Positions 26,659 to 41,024 of a stretch of DNA of 64,000 bases are shown here, in pieces. Source of the DNA: Methylomonas sp. UP202 (GTDB lineage: Bacteria > Pseudomonadota > Gammaproteobacteria > Methylococcales > Methylomonadaceae). A program made the position numbers and the translations under genes. The stretch spans positions 4,453,547 to 4,517,546 of the forward strand of contig NZ_CP123897.1 in assembly GCF_029910655.1 (NCBI RefSeq), written 5' to 3'. The notes below the pieces were generated by a model. That model was not told the origin of the DNA and ran no database searches. It was given only the letters and a program-made list of their open reading frames with translations. Each line of letters opens with the position of its first letter. The first letter of the stretch is position 1.

Positions 26659-27786
26659 TCAAAGGGGATTTGTGGCTGGCCCTCGATCGGTGTCCGCATA
26701 GCATTCGGCGATCTCCCGAATTTGGGCTTCTATCCGAAAAAACTCGGCCAGCATGTCCGGATCGAAATGACCGACGTGGCAGTCGCGCATCGTCGCCAAT
26801 GCCGATTCGTGCGGCATCGGCGGTTTGTATACCCGCCGGCTGATCAACGCATCGTAAACATCGGCGATGGCCATCAGCCGAGCCGGTATCGGAATGGCAT
26901 CGCCCGACAAGCCGTTGGGATAACCGGAACCGTCCCATTTTTCGTGGTGCCCGTAGGCAATCTGTTTGGCCGCGTCCAAAAAGCCGACCCGCATGCCCAG
27001 TTGCCGTTCGGCGCGTTCGATAGCCTCGCGGCCCAGGGCCGGATGATTTTTCATGATCTCGAACTCGTCCGCGGTTAGCCGACCTCCCTTTAGCAAAATC
27101 CGATCAGGAATGCCGACCTTGCCGATGTCGTGCAACGGCGCCGATTTGCAAAAAATCGCCACATCGGCTTCGCTCAAGCGCCCGACAAAGCGCGGGTGGC
27201 CGAGCAGTGCCTCGGCCAAGGCTTTTACATAAAACTGGGTACGCCGAATGTGATTGCCGGTTTCCGGATCGCGGGTTTCCGCCAATGCGGTGACGACGTG
27301 TATCGTGGCATCCTGAATGGCCAGTACTTCGGCGATGCGGCGGCGTATTTCGGTTTCCAAAAACGCGTTTTGATCGCGCAGAAAATCGGCGGCCGCCTTC
27401 AGAGCCAGATGGTTTTTGACCCTGGCCAACACGATAGGCGGGCTGACCGGCTTGGCGATGTAATCGACCGCGCCCAGTTCCAAGCCGTATCGTTCGGCTT
27501 CTTGCTCGGTCTTCGCGGTAAGAAAGATCACCGGAATTTGGGCGGTGCGAACGTCGGCCTTCAACAGCCGGCACACTTCATATCCGTCCATTTCCGGCAT
27601 CATCACGTCCAGCAAGATCAGGTCGGGCGGCCCGTCGCCGGCGGCGATCCTTAAACCGTGCGGACCGCTACCCGCCACCTTGACCCGGTAATAAGGCTTT
27701 AACAAGCCACTGATCAACACCAGATTGTCCGGCGTATCGTCGACTACCAGCACGGTTGGGCGTATCAATCGTTCGTTGGATCGCAT
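26659..27786 (-). CDS. Response regulator with HD-GYP domain (c-di-GMP phosphodiesterase)
   Basis: A 375-residue two-domain regulator. The receiver domain (about 10-125) has the phospho-acceptor Asp60 in ILLDVMMPEMDG and the conserved lysine in YIAKP. The HD-GYP domain (about 165-350) has HDIGKVGIPD and HHEKWDGSGYP. Such proteins hydrolyse cyclic di-GMP when phosphorylated. Four bases separate it from the hybrid kinase gene upstream, so the kinase is its likely partner. The gene ends next to the NifA boxes of nifB; any readthrough would enter the nif operon. Confidence 0.92.
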   Translation of the reverse strand: MRSNERLIRPTVLVVDDTPDNLVLISGLLKPYYRVKVAGSGPHGLRIAAGDGPPDLILLDVMMPEMDGYEVCRLLKADVRTAQIPVIFLTAKTEQEAERYGLELGAVDYIAKPVSPPIVLARVKNHLALKAAADFLRDQNAFLETEIRRRIAEVLAIQDATIHVVTALAETRDPETGNHIRRTQFYVKALAEALLGHPRFVGRLSEADVAIFCKSAPLHDIGKVGIPDRILLKGGRLTADEFEIMKNHPALGREAIERAERQLGMRVGFLDAAKQIAYGHHEKWDGSGYPNGLSGDAIPIPARLMAIADVYDALISRRVYKPPMPHESALATMRDCHVGHFDPDMLAEFFRIEAQIREIAECYADTDRGPATNPL

Positions 27787-27790
27787 GGCG

Positions 27791-30700
27791 CTACTCCGTT
27801 TCCGCGTCGGTTTCGTTCAATAGTGCCAAGGCTTTGGCAAACTCGAAGTTGTCGACAGCTTTACGCAGTTCGGCATACCGATGCGGAAACGCGCCGGCAA
27901 ACAGCTGGGCATTTGCCGCCAGATAATCGCCGGACTCGGCATCGTCGTCGCCGAGCAGCGCCTTCAGCCGGTTTAACGCAGTCTGAAATTCGCCCGCGGC
28001 GGGCGGCGGCGCCTCCACCGCCGCCTCTTCCGGCAACCAGGGTTGCAAACCCACCGACAGCACCTGGAGTTGATCGCCGATAGCGGCCAACAGCGGAGCG
28101 AATGCTTCCAGCGCCTCGCCGCCGCGCAAACGGGATTCCAATTGCTCCGCCAGTTCCGCGACCGGCAATGCGCCGATGTTGCCGGCCAAGCCTTTTAAGG
28201 TATGCGCCCGGCGTCGCGCAGTCTCGCGATCGCCGCCGGTCAAGGCCGCGCCGATCGCCTCCGCGGCGTCGGCCTGACCTTCGACGAATTTTTTCAGCAT
28301 GGCCAAATAGAAGTCGGTTTCGCCCAACATGCGCCGCAAGCCGGCCGCGCTGTCCAAGCCAGGCACGTTTTCCGGCACCGGCGAGCGCGCCGTCGGCTCG
28401 GGCGGCCGTCTCGGCGGCCGCACCAGCCAACGTTTTAACAAGGCCAGTAAATCGTCCGGCTCGATCGGTTTGGCAATGTGGTCGTTCATCCCCGCCGCCA
28501 GGCACTCGTCGCGGTCTTGCGACATCGCGTTGGCGGTCATCGCCAACACCGGCAAATCCACCAATTCCGGGATTTTGCGAATCTCGCGAGTGGCCTCGAC
28601 GCCGTTCATGATCGGCATTTGCATGTCCATCAGCACCGCGTCGTAACTGTCGCCGCGCAATTTGGTCAGCGCTTCCGCGCCGTCGCCGGCCACATCCACC
28701 CGGTAGCCCCAGCTCTGCAACAACTCGCGGGCAATCTGCTGATTCATTTCGTTGTCTTCGACCAGCAACAGTCGCCCCGCGCAATCCACAGTCGGCAACG
28801 GCATCGACTCGGGAACCAATTGCGGCGCGGGACCGCCAGCCAGCGCTCGAATCACGCTGTCGAACAGGGATGAAGCGTTGACCGGCTTGATCAGTACTTC
28901 GTCGATGCCGGCCACGCTCGCCCCCGCCAACACTTCCTGACGATCATAGGCCGTCACCAGGATCAACTTGGGGCGCGGAGTCAGGCCCATGCCGAGAATG
29001 TTACCGGCTAACGCGATGCCGTCGGTCTTCGGCATCTGCCAATCCACGAAAATCAGTTCATACGGTCGGTCGACCTTGATCGCCTCGCGGATCGCGGCGA
29101 CAGCGGTTTCCGCCGAATCGGCCTGATCCGCCGAAAATAACATGCCGGTCAGCAACGACACCAGCACCGAGCGGGCGTTTTCATTGTCGTCCACGACCAG
29201 CAAACGCTTCCCGCGCAAATCCGGCCGGGCCAGCGGCTTGGATCGCTCCTTGCCCTTGCCCAACCACACCGTAAACCAGAATTCCGCGCCTCGGCCCGGC
29301 TCCGAGTCCACGCCGACTTCGCCGCCCATCAATTCGATCAGTTTTTTACAGATCGCCAATCCTAGGCCGGTACCGCCGTATTTGCGCGTCGTCGAACTAT
29401 CGCCTTGCCGAAACGGTTGAAACAGCGCGTGAATTTGCTCACCTGATAGACCAATACCGGTATCCCGCACCGCGAAGCGCAGCTTGACTTCCCGCCCGCT
29501 ATCCCGGTCCTTGCGTATCACGACGGAGACTTCGCCGTGTTCGGTAAATTTCACCGCATTGGAACCGAAATTGATCAACACCTGCCCCAAGCGTAGCGGA
29601 TCGCCGATCAACACCATCGGCACATCTTCCGCCACGTCGCAGATCAGCTCCAAGCCTTTCTCGTCGGCCTTACCCCGCACCAGGCCGGTCACGGTGTCCA
29701 GCATCCTCTCCAGATCGAACTCGATATTTTCGACCGCTAATTTGCCGGCCTCGATCTTAGAGAAATCCAGAATGTCGTTGATGATGCCGAGCAAATGGTG
29801 GCTGGATGCCTGGATGCGCTGTAAGTAGTCGCGTTGTTGGCTGCTAAGCTCGGTTTTCAAGGCCAAATGACTCAAACCGATGATCGCATTCATCGGCGTG
29901 CGAATTTCGTGGCTCATATTCGCCAAGAAATCCGCCTTCATTTTGGCCCCGTCTTCAGCCAGCTCCTTGGCCTTGCGCAAGGCCTCCGCCGCTTCGCGTT
30001 CGATGCCGATGTCATCCACCAAAGCGACAACGCCGTTGGCGGGATCGACGCCGTCCAGCGCCCGCGCCGTCACCCGCGCCCAGAACAGACTGCCGTCGCG
30101 GCGCAGCAGTTGTTGCTCGCGCCTATAGCTGCCGCCGTTCAGCATGTCTCGGTCGGCCGCCTCGCCGCCGATCCGGTCAGACTCGTCGTCGGCATACCAC
30201 AAATGGGTCGAGCGGCCGTCCAATTCGCCCGGCGAGTAGCCGAAGATGCTTTCCAGTTGCCGATTGCAGCGCAAAACGATCTCGACTCGCAGCAGCGCAA
30301 TGCCGGACGACGCCGAGTCGAAAATCGCCCGCTGTTCGGCGTTGGCAATTCGCAACGACTCTTCGATTTCGCGTTGCACTTGCAACTGCCGGGTCAACTG
30401 GCACTGTGCTTCGATGCGCTCGGTAATGTCGTAGAACCAGCCCAGCACGGCCTCTTCGTCCCGATACACGATCGGCATATAAGACGCCAACATCCATAAG
30501 GTGCGGCCATTGCGGGTACGGATTTCGACCTGCCTGTCCATCACGCACCGGCCTTCGGCCAATTCCGCCAAGATTTCCCGATACTCCTCCGGGCGGGTGT
30601 AGTAGCGACCGGGATCGTCGCCGGTCGCGTCGACATTGTCGATAACCTCCCCGTAGCGCTGGTTGTAAAACACCACTTCCCGACCCTGTCGAGTCGCGAT

Positions 30701-31882
30701 CCGCACTGCGATCGGGCTGAAATCCAGAATGTCCAGCAAGCGCTGCTGATTGGCGCGAATATCGGCTTCGTGCCGCTTGCGCTCGGAAATATCGCTGAAT
30801 AACACAAACCGGTACCACAAGCCGCCGCGTTCATCGATGACATCGTTGCCGTATGCCAGACAAGGCAATATTGAACCATCGGCGCGCCGCAAGCCGACCT
30901 CGCCCCGGTAACCGCCGCGTAGCACGTCGGCGTCGCCTGAAGCAATCCAATCCCGAAACGAACGACCCACGACCTCGGGGTCGGTGAGACCAAGCATGCT
31001 CAACATAGCCGGATTGGTGCCAGTGACGACCCCAGCCCGATCCAGCATCAACAAGCCCTGGCTGGTCGATGCCAAAATTGCCTGAATTCGACAGCGTTCC
31101 GAGGTAATTCGCCCGATCAGAAAAGTCACGGTCGCGCCGCCGACGATCAAGAGCGTGACAACGACCGCAACCCCAATCGCCATGCCGGCCGAGTCCACCG
31201 TCACAGCCGATTCCGCCAAGGTTTGCGCCGGCCGCCGGACAAAATTGGCTGCGGCCATCGCCACGTAATGCATACCGGAAATCGCGCCGCCCAGGCAGAC
31301 TCCGCCTAGCAGGGACGGCAGCCAATTCGCACGCGACCCCGCCCGGCGCTGCCGGCTCAGCCAGGGCTTTAACAACATCGCGGCAATCGCCAGCAACACG
31401 GCGACCAGCAACGAGGCCACGAACAAGCTACGGTCGTAGCGCAAGGCGCCATCCAATCGGACGGCCGCCATGCCGGTGAAGTGCATCACGCCGATCCCGG
31501 CCGCCAAAATCGCGCCGCCGAGGATTTTTCCCGTCGCCGAATCGCCGCTATCCGCCAACGTGCGCAACGCCGCCCCCGCCGCGACGATCCCAGGCACTAA
31601 CGAAAGCAAGGTCAACCAGGGGTCGTAGCCGACCGGCACTTCCAAACGAAACGCCAACATCCCGATAAAGTGCATGGCCCAGACGCCACCACCCAACATC
31701 AACGCTCCGGCCAATAACCAAATTCGACGCCGACCGTGAGACTGGCGCGCCATGGTTTCCAATGCGCAAAACGACGCGAACACCGCGATCAGCACCGAAC
31801 ACGCGACCATCGCAAGATCTAAGTGCCCATGCATCAAGCCGTAAGATAAGTCGCTGGGTTCCAGGAAGAAATGTTCGAGCAT
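27791..31882 (-). CDS. MHYT-sensor hybrid histidine kinase with PAS, two receivers and Hpt
   Basis: A 1363-residue membrane kinase; start at 31882 follows CGGAGA, with a 17-codon upstream extension rejected. The N-terminal 240 residues form an MHYT sensor with seven helices and MHFIGM, MHFTGM and MHYVAM motifs, thought to bind copper and sense a gas such as O2, CO or NO. Three PAS/PAC units follow, then HisKA ([14 protein letters not shown]), an HATPase with GGTGLGLAI, two receiver domains (VDWQMP and MDMQMP aspartates) and a C-terminal Hpt ([10 protein letters not shown]). It can run a full phosphorelay and probably passes phosphate to the HD-GYP regulator four bases downstream. A diatomic-gas sensor beside nitrogenase genes is suggestive. 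Confidence 0.92.
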   Translation of the reverse strand: MLEHFFLEPSDLSYGLMHGHLDLAMVACSVLIAVFASFCALETMARQSHGRRRIWLLAGALMLGGGVWAMHFIGMLAFRLEVPVGYDPWLTLLSLVPGIVAAGAALRTLADSGDSATGKILGGAILAAGIGVMHFTGMAAVRLDGALRYDRSLFVASLLVAVLLAIAAMLLKPWLSRQRRAGSRANWLPSLLGGVCLGGAISGMHYVAMAAANFVRRPAQTLAESAVTVDSAGMAIGVAVVVTLLIVGGATVTFLIGRITSERCRIQAILASTSQGLLMLDRAGVVTGTNPAMLSMLGLTDPEVVGRSFRDWIASGDADVLRGGYRGEVGLRRADGSILPCLAYGNDVIDERGGLWYRFVLFSDISERKRHEADIRANQQRLLDILDFSPIAVRIATRQGREVVFYNQRYGEVIDNVDATGDDPGRYYTRPEEYREILAELAEGRCVMDRQVEIRTRNGRTLWMLASYMPIVYRDEEAVLGWFYDITERIEAQCQLTRQLQVQREIEESLRIANAEQRAIFDSASSGIALLRVEIVLRCNRQLESIFGYSPGELDGRSTHLWYADDESDRIGGEAADRDMLNGGSYRREQQLLRRDGSLFWARVTARALDGVDPANGVVALVDDIGIEREAAEALRKAKELAEDGAKMKADFLANMSHEIRTPMNAIIGLSHLALKTELSSQQRDYLQRIQASSHHLLGIINDILDFSKIEAGKLAVENIEFDLERMLDTVTGLVRGKADEKGLELICDVAEDVPMVLIGDPLRLGQVLINFGSNAVKFTEHGEVSVVIRKDRDSGREVKLRFAVRDTGIGLSGEQIHALFQPFRQGDSSTTRKYGGTGLGLAICKKLIELMGGEVGVDSEPGRGAEFWFTVWLGKGKERSKPLARPDLRGKRLLVVDDNENARSVLVSLLTGMLFSADQADSAETAVAAIREAIKVDRPYELIFVDWQMPKTDGIALAGNILGMGLTPRPKLILVTAYDRQEVLAGASVAGIDEVLIKPVNASSLFDSVIRALAGGPAPQLVPESMPLPTVDCAGRLLLVEDNEMNQQIARELLQSWGYRVDVAGDGAEALTKLRGDSYDAVLMDMQMPIMNGVEATREIRKIPELVDLPVLAMTANAMSQDRDECLAAGMNDHIAKPIEPDDLLALLKRWLVRPPRRPPEPTARSPVPENVPGLDSAAGLRRMLGETDFYLAMLKKFVEGQADAAEAIGAALTGGDRETARRRAHTLKGLAGNIGALPVAELAEQLESRLRGGEALEAFAPLLAAIGDQLQVLSVGLQPWLPEEAAVEAPPPAAGEFQTALNRLKALLGDDDAESGDYLAANAQLFAGAFPHRYAELRKAVDNFEFAKALALLNETDAETE

Positions 31883-31993
31883 CGCGTCTCCGGGCCAATG
31901 CCCTCCGCCGTTCAAAGTAGGCCGGCCGGCCACACCCCGTCAGTTTAGTCGATAACGCGCGGTTTCAGCGGATGGCTAGCGGTTCGCCCCTGC

Positions 31994-32356
31994 TTAAGAC
32001 GGACCGGACAGATATCCCGACAACCAGCGGCCCAGCACCTCGCGAATATAGGCGCGTTCAAGCTCGGTCAAAACTCTGCCGCGCGGAATGCGATGCCATT
32101 TTTCCAGGCATGTTCGGCAACAACAGGCGGTGGCGTGCTGAGCGACGAAAACCGGGTGGCCCCGATACGGGGTTTGCTTGCCGTCGTTGACCGGTTCGGC
32201 GGCGGCCAGACGCTTGGCGACGAAATCGTCGGCATGCCGCAACACCGTGTCCAGGCCCTTGTCGCGCAGGTATTTCAAATCCTTGTCCGGCAAGCGAAAT
32301 TGGGCGCGGAATCCGGCCCTCGACAAGGCCGCGAACAACTCGTCCAGGTCCCGCAC
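31994..32356 (-). CDS. DUF4186 family protein
   Basis: A small protein of about 120 residues recognised from the conserved stretches RGHPVFVAQHATACCCRTCL and KWHRIPRGRVLTELE. A cysteine cluster (CCCRTC) could bind metal. The start is taken as the GTG at 32356, eight bases after the stop of the upstream gene; a longer frame from 32449 overlaps that gene and lacks family similarity. Function unknown. It follows nifJ and the dihydroorotate-dehydrogenase-like gene with tight spacing, so co-expression with them is likely. Confidence 0.75.
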   Translation of the reverse strand: MRDLDELFAALSRAGFRAQFRLPDKDLKYLRDKGLDTVLRHADDFVAKRLAAAEPVNDGKQTPYRGHPVFVAQHATACCCRTCLEKWHRIPRGRVLTELERAYIREVLGRWLSGYLSGPS

Positions 32357-32363
32357 GCAAAAA

Positions 32364-33369
32364 CTAGCGCAGCACGCCGACGGCCGGCGTATAACTGTCC
32401 AGCACCTGCACATAGTTGGCGCGCTCGTAGGCACTTGGGTCGATGGCATGTTGTTGACTGACGCTACCCTTCATTTGCGCGACCGAGGTATATTCGTGCT
32501 CGCGTAGCCAGATCAGCAATTCGTCAAGCAAATCGGTCAGCCGGTCGGCACCGTGCTCCAGCAACACACTGCACAAATGCACGACGTCGGCGCCGGCCAG
32601 CAAGGCCTTGACCACATCCTCGCCGCGATGAAAGCCGCCCGTTACCGCCAGCGACAAATTGACTCGCCCGTACATTAACGCGGTCCAGCGTATCCGCAGC
32701 AAGGCTTCGGCCGGCGTGGACAATTCCAGTTTCGGCACGACTTGCAGTGTATCCAGATCGATATCCGACTGGTAAAACCGGTTGAACAGCGCAACGCCGT
32801 CCGCGCCGGCCGTCGCCAAGCGCCGCACGAAATGCAGCGGCGAACTGAATTGCGGCGATAGCTTCAGCGTCAACGGAATGTCGATCTGGCTTTTCAGCTC
32901 CCGCAGTATATGCAGATAACGCTCCTCGACCGCTTCGCTGTCATCCTCGGCATTGGCCGCCAGATGGTAGATATTCAGTTCCAGCGCGTCGGCCCCGGCC
33001 TGTTGCAACGCCACCCCGTATTCCAGCCAACCGCCCAGCGAAGTACCGTTCAGGCTGGCAATGACCGGGATGCTTAACTCGCCTTTCAACTTATGCAAGT
33101 GCTCGAGATAGCGCTCTTGATAGGTTTTGATCTGATCCGGCACCGGATGAAAGCTGTCGGCTTCGCCATATCCTAGGGCTTGGCCGTAGTAAAACCGTTC
33201 CATCTGCAATTGCTCGGCTTCGATTTTTTCCTCGAACAACGACGGCATCACGATGGCCGACGCGCCGGCATCCTGCAAGCGGCGGGCGCCGTCCAGATCC
33301 TTGGCCAGCGGCGATGCCGACGGCACCAGCGGGTGAGCCAACTTCAGGCCCAGATATTCAGTCGTCAAA

Positions 33370-33377
<8 letters not shown>
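32364..33377 (-). CDS. Dihydroorotate dehydrogenase-like flavoprotein
   Basis: A 337-residue TIM-barrel flavoprotein of the dihydroorotate-dehydrogenase-like group. It has [17 protein letters not shown] at the N-terminus, [35 protein letters not shown] and [22 protein letters not shown], the FMN phosphate-binding part. Start at 33377 follows GGAGAG; it overlaps the nifJ stop by eight bases. Members next to pyruvate oxidoreductases are not thought to act in pyrimidine synthesis; the real substrate is unknown. It may pass electrons to or from the same ferredoxin pool as NifJ. Confidence 0.82.
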
Positions 33378-37005
<3,628 letters not shown>

Positions 37006-37337
37006 GACACAACCTTGATGCTAAGGTGAATGGCGCCGCCGGGCGGCAGCCGCTGAATGCGCTAGCGTCCGTCTCCGATTCGCCGGCGGACAGGGTCCGG
37101 CGTAGCAAACTTTAGCGGGTGGGCGAGGCTCTCCGACCGGTAAAGTTTTCGACGCCGTGATTAACCCTACTAAGCATAGTCAAAAAATGCTTGCGCAAAA
37201 TTTGGTCAATTTGATGACAGCCTAATGGCAACGGCGAATGGCGGCGATTGGCAACCGCTTAATCACAAACTTATCCACAGCTTTTGTGCATAACCGTACT
37301 TTAGGACAATAGCCTGAAAGTGGCGGCCATAAGGAAT
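37006..37337. other. Intergenic region upstream of nifJ
   Basis: 332 bases between nifJ and a membrane-protein gene on the same strand. It must hold the nifJ promoter, but I find no confident sigma54, sigma70 or NifA site. A single perfect TTATCCACA (DnaA-box sequence) lies at 37271-37279. Confidence 0.4.
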
Positions 37338-37868
37338 TCAATCGCGAATCGGTATCCGCCCCAATTTCTGCTCGATGCCGAGAACGGCACGGTTAAGTAG
37401 ATAAAAATGCCGGTCCTCGACAAACTGCAAGCCCAACATGTAGAAAATCGGTCCCCAGAACGGGTTGACCAGCATGCCGCCGAGCACGCTTTTAGCGGTC
37501 CTCGACAGATTCCGTAACGGATTGAACGCCACCGCCAAGGTTTGCCTGGGGTGCTCGGCAAACACCTCGGCAATCGGCTGCAATTGACACAGTTCGCGTT
37601 GCTCCAGTCCGGCCGAGGACACCGCCAGTTTTTTAGCCATTTTGGCAAAATGCCATCGCGCAACCGTTGCCGACACCGCAAACACCAGGGCCATCAACGG
37701 TAACAGAATTTTCGGCGGTAGCAACGGCGCGAATATCGGCGCCAGCAGCACGAGACCATATCCCAACATCACCAGATCCTCGCCGCGTTCGACGTCGCGG
37801 TCCAGATGCTCGACTATACCGGCGACTCGATTGCCGGCCTGTAACGGATAACTGTCTGATTCAACCAT
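37338..37868 (-). CDS. Membrane protein of unknown function
   Basis: A 176-residue protein with two adjacent hydrophobic helices at about residues 32-67 (LVMLGYGLVLLAPIFAPLLP and ILLPLMALVFAVSATVA). The rest is soluble, with AFNPLRNLSRTAKSVLGGMLVNPFWGPIFYMLG near the C-terminus, which may touch the membrane. A strong GGAGG site precedes the start. I do not recognise the family and no partner is evident. Confidence 0.65.
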   Translation of the reverse strand: MVESDSYPLQAGNRVAGIVEHLDRDVERGEDLVMLGYGLVLLAPIFAPLLPPKILLPLMALVFAVSATVARWHFAKMAKKLAVSSAGLEQRELCQLQPIAEVFAEHPRQTLAVAFNPLRNLSRTAKSVLGGMLVNPFWGPIFYMLGLQFVEDRHFYLLNRAVLGIEQKLGRIPIRD

Positions 37869-37928
37869 GTCGCTCGCCTCCGCAATGAATTCGAGAGGGT
37901 TCGATTTAATGCTTGTCGCGGGAAAAAG

Positions 37929-38411
37929 TCAATCTTCTGAAACAGTAACGGCCGGCAACGGCCAACGCGCTTGCAACACCTCGGCCCGCCACTGGAAAAT
38001 CCGCTGTAATCGCATTCCGATCAGGCAGTAATGCAACAATTCACCCATCCAGCCCCAGCGCATCGAGTAAAACACGATGTCCGCCACTTCTACTCCGCTT
38101 CGGCAAGGCGTCACGACTACTTCGTGGCTAAAGAAAGCGAAAGGACCGACGCGCTGCTGATAGACAAAACGTCGCGGCGGTTCGCAATAGCACACTTCGG
38201 ACAACCAAGCCATCGGCCATCCGAAAACCGCGCGCATTCGGTATGCAATCAGTAAACCAGGATAAATTTCCTCCGGCACCGGCGAGGCAATATCGACGTG
38301 AAAAAAATCCGGGGTAATCTCGTTGAGATGTTGAGGCGACGAGAAAAAACGCCAAGCCTGTTCGGGAGCCACATTCAGATGCTGAGATCGGTGAAGGCGA
38401 TGAATAACCAT
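37929..38411 (-). CDS. SRPBCC/ligand-binding protein (START-like fold)
   Basis: A 160-residue protein resembling the cyclase/SRPBCC superfamily: HRSQHLNVAPEQAWRFFSSPQHLNEITPDFFHVDI at the start, then FVYQQRVGPFAFFSHEVVVTP and a DIVFYSMRWGWMGELLHYCLIG helix that closes the pocket. These proteins bind hydrophobic ligands, often next to cell-envelope or pigment genes. Start at 38411 (MVIHRLHRS) is taken because the similarity begins there; the upstream extension to 38492 is not family-like. Substrate unknown. Confidence 0.75.
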   Translation of the reverse strand: MVIHRLHRSQHLNVAPEQAWRFFSSPQHLNEITPDFFHVDIASPVPEEIYPGLLIAYRMRAVFGWPMAWLSEVCYCEPPRRFVYQQRVGPFAFFSHEVVVTPCRSGVEVADIVFYSMRWGWMGELLHYCLIGMRLQRIFQWRAEVLQARWPLPAVTVSED

Positions 38412-38500
38412 GACGTAGTGAGTTCTATATCCGGTTGGACTAAACGCCAATCTACCGCGAAAAAGGTCAAACGCCAGTATAAACCGGCGCAAGTATCGCT

Positions 38501-38869
38501 TTAACGGTCGCCGTCGCGGTCCGGATCGCGAATTTCGGCAATCAGATCGCCCAAATTCTCTTTTTGTCGCAAAATGAAATTTCTACTTTCCACGGCGGTG
38601 CGGCCACTGACGGTCAATAATTCCTTGCGGTATTTGTGCGCAAAATAGCCGCTGGCAATGCCTGCCACGAACAAGCCCAGCGGGCGCCTGACGAAAGCTT
38701 TGGCGATACTCCGACTGGCATGGCTGATGCCGGAAATCACAATGCCCATCACCACACCTTTAACCAGTATTTCGCCGTTGGTCGGCGGCGCCATCCTCGC
38801 CGACTTAGGTTTACGGATTTTCTTTTGCGGCATTTCCGCGCCTGCTTCCAGTGGTTTTTTCTGTTTCAT
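38501..38869 (-). CDS. Small membrane-associated protein of unknown function
   Basis: A 122-residue basic protein. A lysine-rich N-terminus is followed by two moderately hydrophobic glycine-rich segments (LVKGVVMGIVISGISHA and LGLFVAGIASGYFAHKY), then a charged helix ending in EIRDPDRDGDR. Start at 38869 follows GGAG. The pattern recalls small magnetosome or phasin-like membrane shapers but no family is recognised. Confidence 0.6.
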   Translation of the reverse strand: MKQKKPLEAGAEMPQKKIRKPKSARMAPPTNGEILVKGVVMGIVISGISHASRSIAKAFVRRPLGLFVAGIASGYFAHKYRKELLTVSGRTAVESRNFILRQKENLGDLIAEIRDPDRDGDR

Positions 38870-39082
38870 CCCGCGACTCCAGTACAAATTGATCGAAACC
38901 GTCCTAACGTCCCAACAGAAGGCATGCCTGAAAACGCAAATGCTGCTTGACCGGCATATCGCTATTCTCTAATCTTCCGCGACTTTTGGCGGCCGGTCAA
39001 ATTTCCTTAACCGGCGTTCGGTTCGGCTCGACCCGCGCTATCGTCGCGGCTCGAACTTTGCGTCCGCGGAAATAATCCGTCA

Positions 39083-40450
39083 ATGAACAGTCCAAGCGAA
39101 ATGCCGGCGGAAAACGCCGAACTTCCAGAATCCGAAACTGCCTTCCACCACGGAATACCGATGCCCATGCCGCTTTCGCCTATCGCCACTATTCCCTTTC
39201 GCGCCGAACAATTGAACGGCTCCTGCCGCTGCGCTTCGTTAAACCGTAAGGCCTTGCGCAAATCACTAGCGGACTCGATGAACGGCGATGCACTGTACCG
39301 CATGCTGACCGAGGAGCGGCCGCATTTGTGCGCCGACGTACCGGTATTCGTCAGTCAATCGGATCTGGATCGGCAAGCGGAAATCATTGCCGCACTGGAA
39401 CGGGTAATCGCATTACCGGCGTTTCGGGAACAGGTATTGAGCCGCGCGCCGCTGAGTGCCGCTCACCAAACCCAAGCTACCGGTGTATTTCTGGGTTACG
39501 ACTTCCATCTAGGCACCGATGGCCCACGTTTGATCGAGATCAATAGCAACGCCGGCGGTGCGCTGATCAATGCCCTGCTGATCCGCGCCCAGGACACTTG
39601 CTGCGAAGTCGCCGACCATCGGCAACCGGGCCGCCCGCCCATAACTCCGCCCGCGCCGGAAGCGGCCTTCGTCGAGATGTTTCTCAGCGAGTGGCGCGCG
39701 GAACGCGGGATTCAAGCGCTGCGGACCATCGCCATCGTCGACGAGCAACCCGAACAACAATACTTGTATCCGGAGTTTTTGCTGTTCAAACAACTGTTCG
39801 AAGCGCACGGTTTGCAAGCCTGGATTCTCGACCCCAGTGCTCTGGAATATCGGGACGGCGGCGTCTGGCACCAGCAAACCCGAATCGACCTGATCTACAA
39901 CCGCTTGACCGATTTCGGCCTGGACGAACCCCAGCATGCGGCATTACGCGCGGCATACCTGGCCGGCGCCGCCGTGGTCACGCCGCACCCGAGAAACCAC
40001 GCCTTATACGCCGACAAGCGCAATCTGATCTTGCTGAGCGACGACGACTATTTACGAACCCTGGGCGTGGATAACCAAACCCGGGCGGTATTGCGCGAAG
40101 GCGTCGCCAAAACCATAGCCGTCGCATCGGAAAACGCCGCTGCCTTGTGGGCGGAACGCAAACGGCTATTCTTCAAGCCCGCCCGCGGCTACGGTAGCAA
40201 AGCGGCATATCGGGGGGATAAACTGACCAAACGGGTGTTCGAGGACATTCTGCAAAACGATTACGTTGCCCAATCGATCGTCCTACCCAGCGAACGCCGC
40301 ATGGACAGCGGCGATTTGAAACTGGATTTGCGCCACTACGTGTATCGGGGCGAAACTCAATTGGTCTGTGCCCGGCTCTATCAAGGCCAAACCACCAACT
40401 TCCGGACGCCCGGCGGCGGCTTCGCGCAAGTCGTGGCGATTGCCGAATGA
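39083..40450 (+). CDS. Predicted ATP-grasp ligase (circularly permuted type)
   Basis: A 455-residue cytosolic protein. Hallmarks of the ATP-grasp fold are visible: LIEINSNAGGALINALLIR (about 152-170), FFKPARGYGSKAAYRGD (about 370-386) as the nucleotide loop, and QGQTTNFRTPGGGFAQVV at the C-terminus, where metal ligands sit in this fold. The order, with the acceptor-binding part first, suggests the circularly permuted group that includes glutathionylspermidine-synthase-like ligases. The enzyme would join a carboxylate and an amine with ATP. It stands alone on the plus strand; the convergent macrodomain gene ends two bases after it. Substrate unknown. Confidence 0.68.
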   Translation: MNSPSEMPAENAELPESETAFHHGIPMPMPLSPIATIPFRAEQLNGSCRCASLNRKALRKSLADSMNGDALYRMLTEERPHLCADVPVFVSQSDLDRQAEIIAALERVIALPAFREQVLSRAPLSAAHQTQATGVFLGYDFHLGTDGPRLIEINSNAGGALINALLIRAQDTCCEVADHRQPGRPPITPPAPEAAFVEMFLSEWRAERGIQALRTIAIVDEQPEQQYLYPEFLLFKQLFEAHGLQAWILDPSALEYRDGGVWHQQTRIDLIYNRLTDFGLDEPQHAALRAAYLAGAAVVTPHPRNHALYADKRNLILLSDDDYLRTLGVDNQTRAVLREGVAKTIAVASENAAALWAERKRLFFKPARGYGSKAAYRGDKLTKRVFEDILQNDYVAQSIVLPSERRMDSGDLKLDLRHYVYRGETQLVCARLYQGQTTNFRTPGGGFAQVVAIAE

Positions 40451-40452
40451 GA

Positions 40453-40962
40453 TCAAACCCGCTCCAGCAAATGCCGATATATCGCCAGTTCGGCCGCGCC
40501 GAAACAGCAAAAAATCACGTCGGCATCGTAATGCACTGCGTCGAAAAATTCGTTAACCTCCGCTACCGCTATTTCGGCGGCGGCTAGTATCGGAAAACCG
40601 TAAGCGCCGGTACTGATGCAGGGAAAGGCGATAGACGACAAAGCGTGCTCGCCGGCCAACGTCAACGAATTGTGGTAACACGCAGCCAGTAGCTCGGCTT
40701 CTCGATGAGAACCGCCTCGCCAGACCGGACCGACCGTATGAATGACGAATTTGGCCGGTAAGCCGAACCCTTCGGTAAGTTTCGCCTGCCCAACCTGACA
40801 GCCGTCCAAGCGGCGACAGGCGGCCAACAACGCCGGACCGGCGGCCCGGTGTAGCGCACCGTCAACCCCGCCGCCACCCTGCAGCGAGGCGTTCGCGGCA
40901 TTGACGACGGCATCCACCGCCAACGTGGTAATATCCGCTTGCACGGCCTGCATAATCCGCAT
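40453..40962 (-). CDS. Macrodomain protein (ADP-ribosyl or O-acetyl-ADP-ribose hydrolase)
   Basis: A 169-residue single macrodomain. It has ADITTLAVDAVVNAANASLQ, GGGGVDGALHRAAG and FPCISTGAYGFP, the ADP-ribose binding loops of the YmdB/MacroD class. Such enzymes remove acetyl from O-acetyl-ADP-ribose or ADP-ribose from acidic residues. Start at 40962 (MRIMQAVQAD); the longer frame to 41082 runs into the divergent DUF2905 gene and is rejected. Convergent with the ATP-grasp gene. Confidence 0.9.
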   Translation of the reverse strand: MRIMQAVQADITTLAVDAVVNAANASLQGGGGVDGALHRAAGPALLAACRRLDGCQVGQAKLTEGFGLPAKFVIHTVGPVWRGGSHREAELLAACYHNSLTLAGEHALSSIAFPCISTGAYGFPILAAAEIAVAEVNEFFDAVHYDADVIFCCFGAAELAIYRHLLERV

Positions 40963-41024
40963 TAAAACTCCCGGCCGATTTGGGCCTGAAACGCAGTCCG
41001 CCTGAAAAGGCGGAGGATAATCTA

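Noticed and set aside
37271-37279. Perfect DnaA box (TTATCCACA), possible replication origin
   Set aside because: Only one box, no repeats, no dnaA/dnaN nearby; probably chance or a minor regulatory site.
37006-37337. NifA/sigma54 promoter for nifJ
   Set aside because: No TGT-N10-ACA and no good GG-N10-GC site on the minus strand.
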